Below are positions 61,285 to 64,000 of a stretch of 64,000 nt of DNA, piece after piece (positions within the stretch are counted from its first letter, which is position 1; every line of letters begins with the position of its first letter). Made by a program: the position numbers and the translations under genes. This DNA comes from Mucilaginibacter kameinonensis (GTDB taxonomy: Bacteria > Bacteroidota > Bacteroidia > Sphingobacteriales > Sphingobacteriaceae), in contig NZ_RCWZ01000001.1 of the NCBI RefSeq assembly GCF_003675385.1, forward strand, positions 496,001-560,000. Reading direction: 5' to 3'. Under the pieces are notes generated by a model. The model saw only the letters and a list, made by a program, of their open reading frames with translations, was not told the origin of the DNA and searched no databases.

Positions 61285-64000
61285 TTAGAAAGAGCCTGGG
61301 CCACCTGGTCCACCCCCACCCGGGCCGCCGCCTGGCCCGCCGGGACCTCCGCCATCGCGGTTAAACCTGCGTTGACCAGGGTCTTGACTTGGGGCTTTGC
61401 CCGCAAACTTTTGTAAACGAAGTGTAAACGTTAACAGGTAATAACGGCCAAGCCTGTTTACCGTTGATTGCGTGGTGATGTTACCGTTTACAACAGAGGT
61501 ATAACCGGTGTTTTGGTTAAACAAATCGTATGCTGCTAAGCGGATAGTGGCGCGATGGTCTTTCAAAAACCTACGCTCAACATAAGTATTCAGGATATTA
61601 GGGTTTTTAATATCCAGGCTGGCGTCATAACCATAATTTACGGTACGGGTAAAGTCGTAGCTCAGGGTCCAGTCTTTCCAGAAATAATTTTTACCGGCCA
61701 GGCCTAAATTCAATGTACGGAAGTTTGAACTGCCATCAATAAGTGTACTGTGGATAGAGTTGGTTGTTTTATTAATGCCGTAACTGCTGCTGGCTTCTGC
61801 ATCGATAATATCAACAATGTTCACCCTGAATTTTAAACCCGGAGTAAAGTTGAGGTTTTTAGCAATGTTTTTTAAAGGCGCGGCCGATGCGGCAACATTG
61901 TTACTGTCGATAGTATTAGAGAATGCAACGCCATTGGTATACGTTAAGGCGCCATTAAATTGCAGGGTAAATTTGCGTTGGGCCCATGGTTTAGCATATA
62001 CCACATTAGCGCCACCGGTATAATATCCACCGGCATTTAAATAGTTGGTAAGGTTTGTGCCCTCAAAACTTTTTAGTGATGGGTCTGCGGCTAATACAGC
62101 CTTGCTAAATTTACGTGGATAAGAAATAGTGTTTTGTACTATTTTATTTTGCGTTGCCGTAAAATTAAAATTGGTAAAGAAAATATCGCCGGTTTGGAAG
62201 CTGAAATTATTATACCTCAACGAAAAATTATTGGCAAACTCTGGTTGCAGGGTAGGATTACCTTGTACAGGGTAAAGCGCGTTTGTAAAATCGATAACCG
62301 GTTGCAACTGGGTGAATGAAGGCTGGTTGCTTGATCCGCTATATAAAAAGTTTAAAGCCTTGCCTCTTGAGAAATTATAACTGAAACGTGCGGTTGGTAT
62401 TACGTTGAAGGTGGTTACGTGGGTAGCCGAATCATTTTTAAGGTTGAGGCCGTTTAAGGTGGCCGGCTGTACGCCAATCCCTAAGGTAAGGTTGTATTTT
62501 TTCTCGATAAATCGATAGTTTAAGCCAACCCGGTTTGTGGTGAAATTGTATTTATAATTATTGCTCAGCCTGTCGTAATGATCATATGTATTGGCTGTAT
62601 TAAGTGTATCAGTTTCCTTATCACTTGTGGTGTTTGAGCGGTTAAAAGCATAATTTAATTCCAGGTACCCCCGTTTGCTTATTGGCTCAATGTATGAGAG
62701 GTTTGTACCAAAAGTAGTTACACGGCTATCTGTATTGGTTTGCTGATTTGCCGGTGCCTGGCGTGGCGCGCCATCCGCATAATCATAGGTTGGATTGTCA
62801 AACTGTGACGTTTTTGATGTATTGGCGCTGATGTTAATGCTTAAATTACGACCGTGCCCGTTAAACCGGTGGTTGTACAAAGCATTAATGCCATAACTTG
62901 GCGTGGTACCATCGCTATGGGACAACGAGGTATACGATGAGTTTGTTATCCCGCCAATGGTTGACGAAACCGATTCGTTTGCATTTGTATTGGTACTTGA
63001 GTAAGTAAAGTTTGGTACAACCTTTAAATAGTTGATTGTATCGGGCTTCCACTCCAGGTTAAAGTTAAAGCGGTGATTGATTGGATTATCAGTCTGGTTG
63101 CTTTTTTGTGTACTGATACTTGGAGTCTGGACGTTGTTGGTTTGGATAGACGAGCTAAGGGTATTGGTGGTGTTATCCGTATAGCTGTAACTGCCATAAA
63201 CAGATAAGGTTTTACCCCACTGATCGCGGAAGTTGGCACCGATGGCATGTGCATTGGTGATACCATTTGCGCTGGTAGTTGAGCTGCTGGAACCACGCAA
63301 CGCGTTGCCCCTGCCGCCGCCCCCGCCGCCAAAACCACCGCCTCCGCCACCGCCGGATGTTGCGCTGCCATAGGTGAACGTATTTACGTTGGTGTTGTTG
63401 ATTGTACCCAACACGGCTATCTGTTGCTCATTGTTAAAGTTGAAGAACTTAAGGTCGCCGATGTAGCGGTTGGCGTTGGCTATGCCCTGATCTTTCGGTA
63501 AAAAGTCTTCGCCATCGCCAGCTGTTGCCTGGCCGAAGTAGCCGTGGTTTTTGTCTTTACGGATGGTGATGTTCAGGATCTTGTCGGGCTCACCGGTTTT
63601 AATACCGGTAAGGTTGGCCTGATCGCCATAGTCGTCAATTACCTGGATGCTTTCTACTACGTCGGCAGGCAGGTTTTTGGTAGCGGTTTTAACATCGCCT
63701 CCAAAAAAATCCTTTCCGTTAACGCGCACTTTGGTAACCGATTTTCCCTGGGCCGTAACGTTGCCGTCTTTATCCACATCAACACCGGGCAGTTTTTTTA
63801 ATACGTCTTCAACAGGGGCGTTTTCACGTACGGGATAAGCGCTTACCTTATATTCGGTTGTATCCTCTTTTAGTATTACCGGGTTAACACCAACAATGGT
63901 AACCTGGTTAAGCATATTAGTTTCGGCCTTTAACACAATAGCGCCAAGATCAACCGGTTGGGTGCCGGCATCAAGCGAATAATGTTTTTTTATGGCTGTG
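61285..64000 (-). CDS. TonB-plug/beta-barrel outer-membrane protein, truncated at window end
   Basis: The frame stays open past the right edge, so the N-terminus (signal peptide and most of the CarboxypepD-reg domain) is outside the window; 904 codons are visible. Near the visible start comes the plug region (APVEDVLKKLPGVDVDKDGNVTAQGKSVTKVRVNGKDFFGGDVKTATKNLP), then a Gly-rich segment (GGGGGGFGGGGGGRG, near 63300-63360) and an OMP_b-brl_3 barrel. The C-terminal tail is Gly/Pro-rich (FNRDGGGPGGPGGGPGG). It is the same family as the 56862 gene. Ligand unknown. Confidence 0.88.
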   Translation of the reverse strand, partial: TAIKKHYSLDAGTQPVDLGAIVLKAETNMLNQVTIVGVNPVILKEDTTEYKVSAYPVRENAPVEDVLKKLPGVDVDKDGNVTAQGKSVTKVRVNGKDFFGGDVKTATKNLPADVVESIQVIDDYGDQANLTGIKTGEPDKILNITIRKDKNHGYFGQATAGDGEDFLPKDQGIANANRYIGDLKFFNFNNEQQIAVLGTINNTNVNTFTYGSATSGGGGGGGFGGGGGGRGNALRGSSSSTTSANGITNAHAIGANFRDQWGKTLSVYGSYSYTDNTTNTLSSSIQTNNVQTPSISTQKSNQTDNPINHRFNFNLEWKPDTINYLKVVPNFTYSSTNTNANESVSSTIGGITNSSYTSLSHSDGTTPSYGINALYNHRFNGHGRNLSINISANTSKTSQFDNPTYDYADGAPRQAPANQQTNTDSRVTTFGTNLSYIEPISKRGYLELNYAFNRSNTTSDKETDTLNTANTYDHYDRLSNNYKYNFTTNRVGLNYRFIEKKYNLTLGIGVQPATLNGLNLKNDSATHVTTFNVIPTARFSYNFSRGKALNFLYSGSSNQPSFTQLQPVIDFTNALYPVQGNPTLQPEFANNFSLRYNNFSFQTGDIFFTNFNFTATQNKIVQNTISYPRKFSKAVLAADPSLKSFEGTNLTNYLNAGGYYTGGANVVYAKPWAQRKFTLQFNGALTYTNGVAFSNTIDSNNVAASAAPLKNIAKNLNFTPGLKFRVNIVDIIDAEASSSYGINKTTNSIHSTLIDGSSNFRTLNLGLAGKNYFWKDWTLSYDFTRTVNYGYDASLDIKNPNILNTYVERRFLKDHRATIRLAAYDLFNQNTGYTSVVNGNITTQSTVNRLGRYYLLTFTLRLQKFAGKAPSQDPGQRRFNRDGGGPGGPGGGPGGGGPGGPGSF

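Overview
The window reads as a chromosomal segment of a Bacteroidota bacterium, most likely Sphingobacteriaceae (Mucilaginibacter- or Pedobacter-like). Evidence for this includes gldH, the holB-ricT-gldH gene order, 7TM-DISM and CarboxypepD-reg/TonB-plug outer-membrane proteins, GH30/GH97-type glycoside hydrolases, many short Bacteroidota lipoproteins, and promoters of the form TTG-N21-TAnnTTTG. No rRNA operon, prophage, CRISPR array or intact insertion sequence is visible. One tRNA (Gly, anticodon CCC) is present.

Layout. 0-10.3 kb is a carbohydrate-degradation block. It holds a 5'-truncated GH30, a membrane sensor whose C-terminus is an IS1595-transposase-type zinc ribbon/HTH, a GH30 and a GH16 lipoprotein sharing an almost identical C-terminal beta-trefoil, a beta-barrel protein and a GH97. 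10.5-12.9 kb is an Mla-type lipid transport operon (MlaE-MlaF-MlaD, minus strand). 13-27.7 kb is housekeeping: pirin, an NAD(P)-binding protein, an ABC-F ATPase, a small membrane protein, three perfect parS-like palindromes just before mnmG, a Big_5 lipoprotein, gamma carbonic anhydrase, tRNA-Gly, divergent nadB/nadA, thiL and rmuC. 28-44.5 kb continues with gldH-ricT-holB, ruvX, a thioesterase, a GxxExxY gene bracketed by 35-bp repeats, an O-methyltransferase, two glucosaminidases, a DUF3078 protein, ffh, several secreted proteins, an M1 aminopeptidase and a stand-alone receiver protein. 44.7-48 kb is a second glucan block (GH30 plus GH5-CBM). 48-56.3 kb is accessory: a 59-codon Cys/His-rich small ORF, DUF6624, a class-C serine hydrolase, yifB/comM, and a 2-kb block between 43-bp direct repeats that carries a frameshifted lipoprotein gene. 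56.8-64 kb holds two large TonB-plug/beta-barrel proteins flanking an esterase-PA14 fusion; the last one runs off the window.

How the genes fit together. Three GH30s, a GH16 laminarinase-type enzyme and a GH5 suggest breakdown of beta-1,3/1,6-glucans such as fungal or algal wall material, on the cell surface (lipoproteins) and in the periplasm. The transposase-domain membrane sensor sits between two of these enzymes and is a candidate local regulator, which is an inference. The parS cluster, with mnmG and DnaA-box-like sites within 8 kb, suggests the window is close to the replication origin. The intergenic regions are rich in dispersed palindromic repeats of several families.
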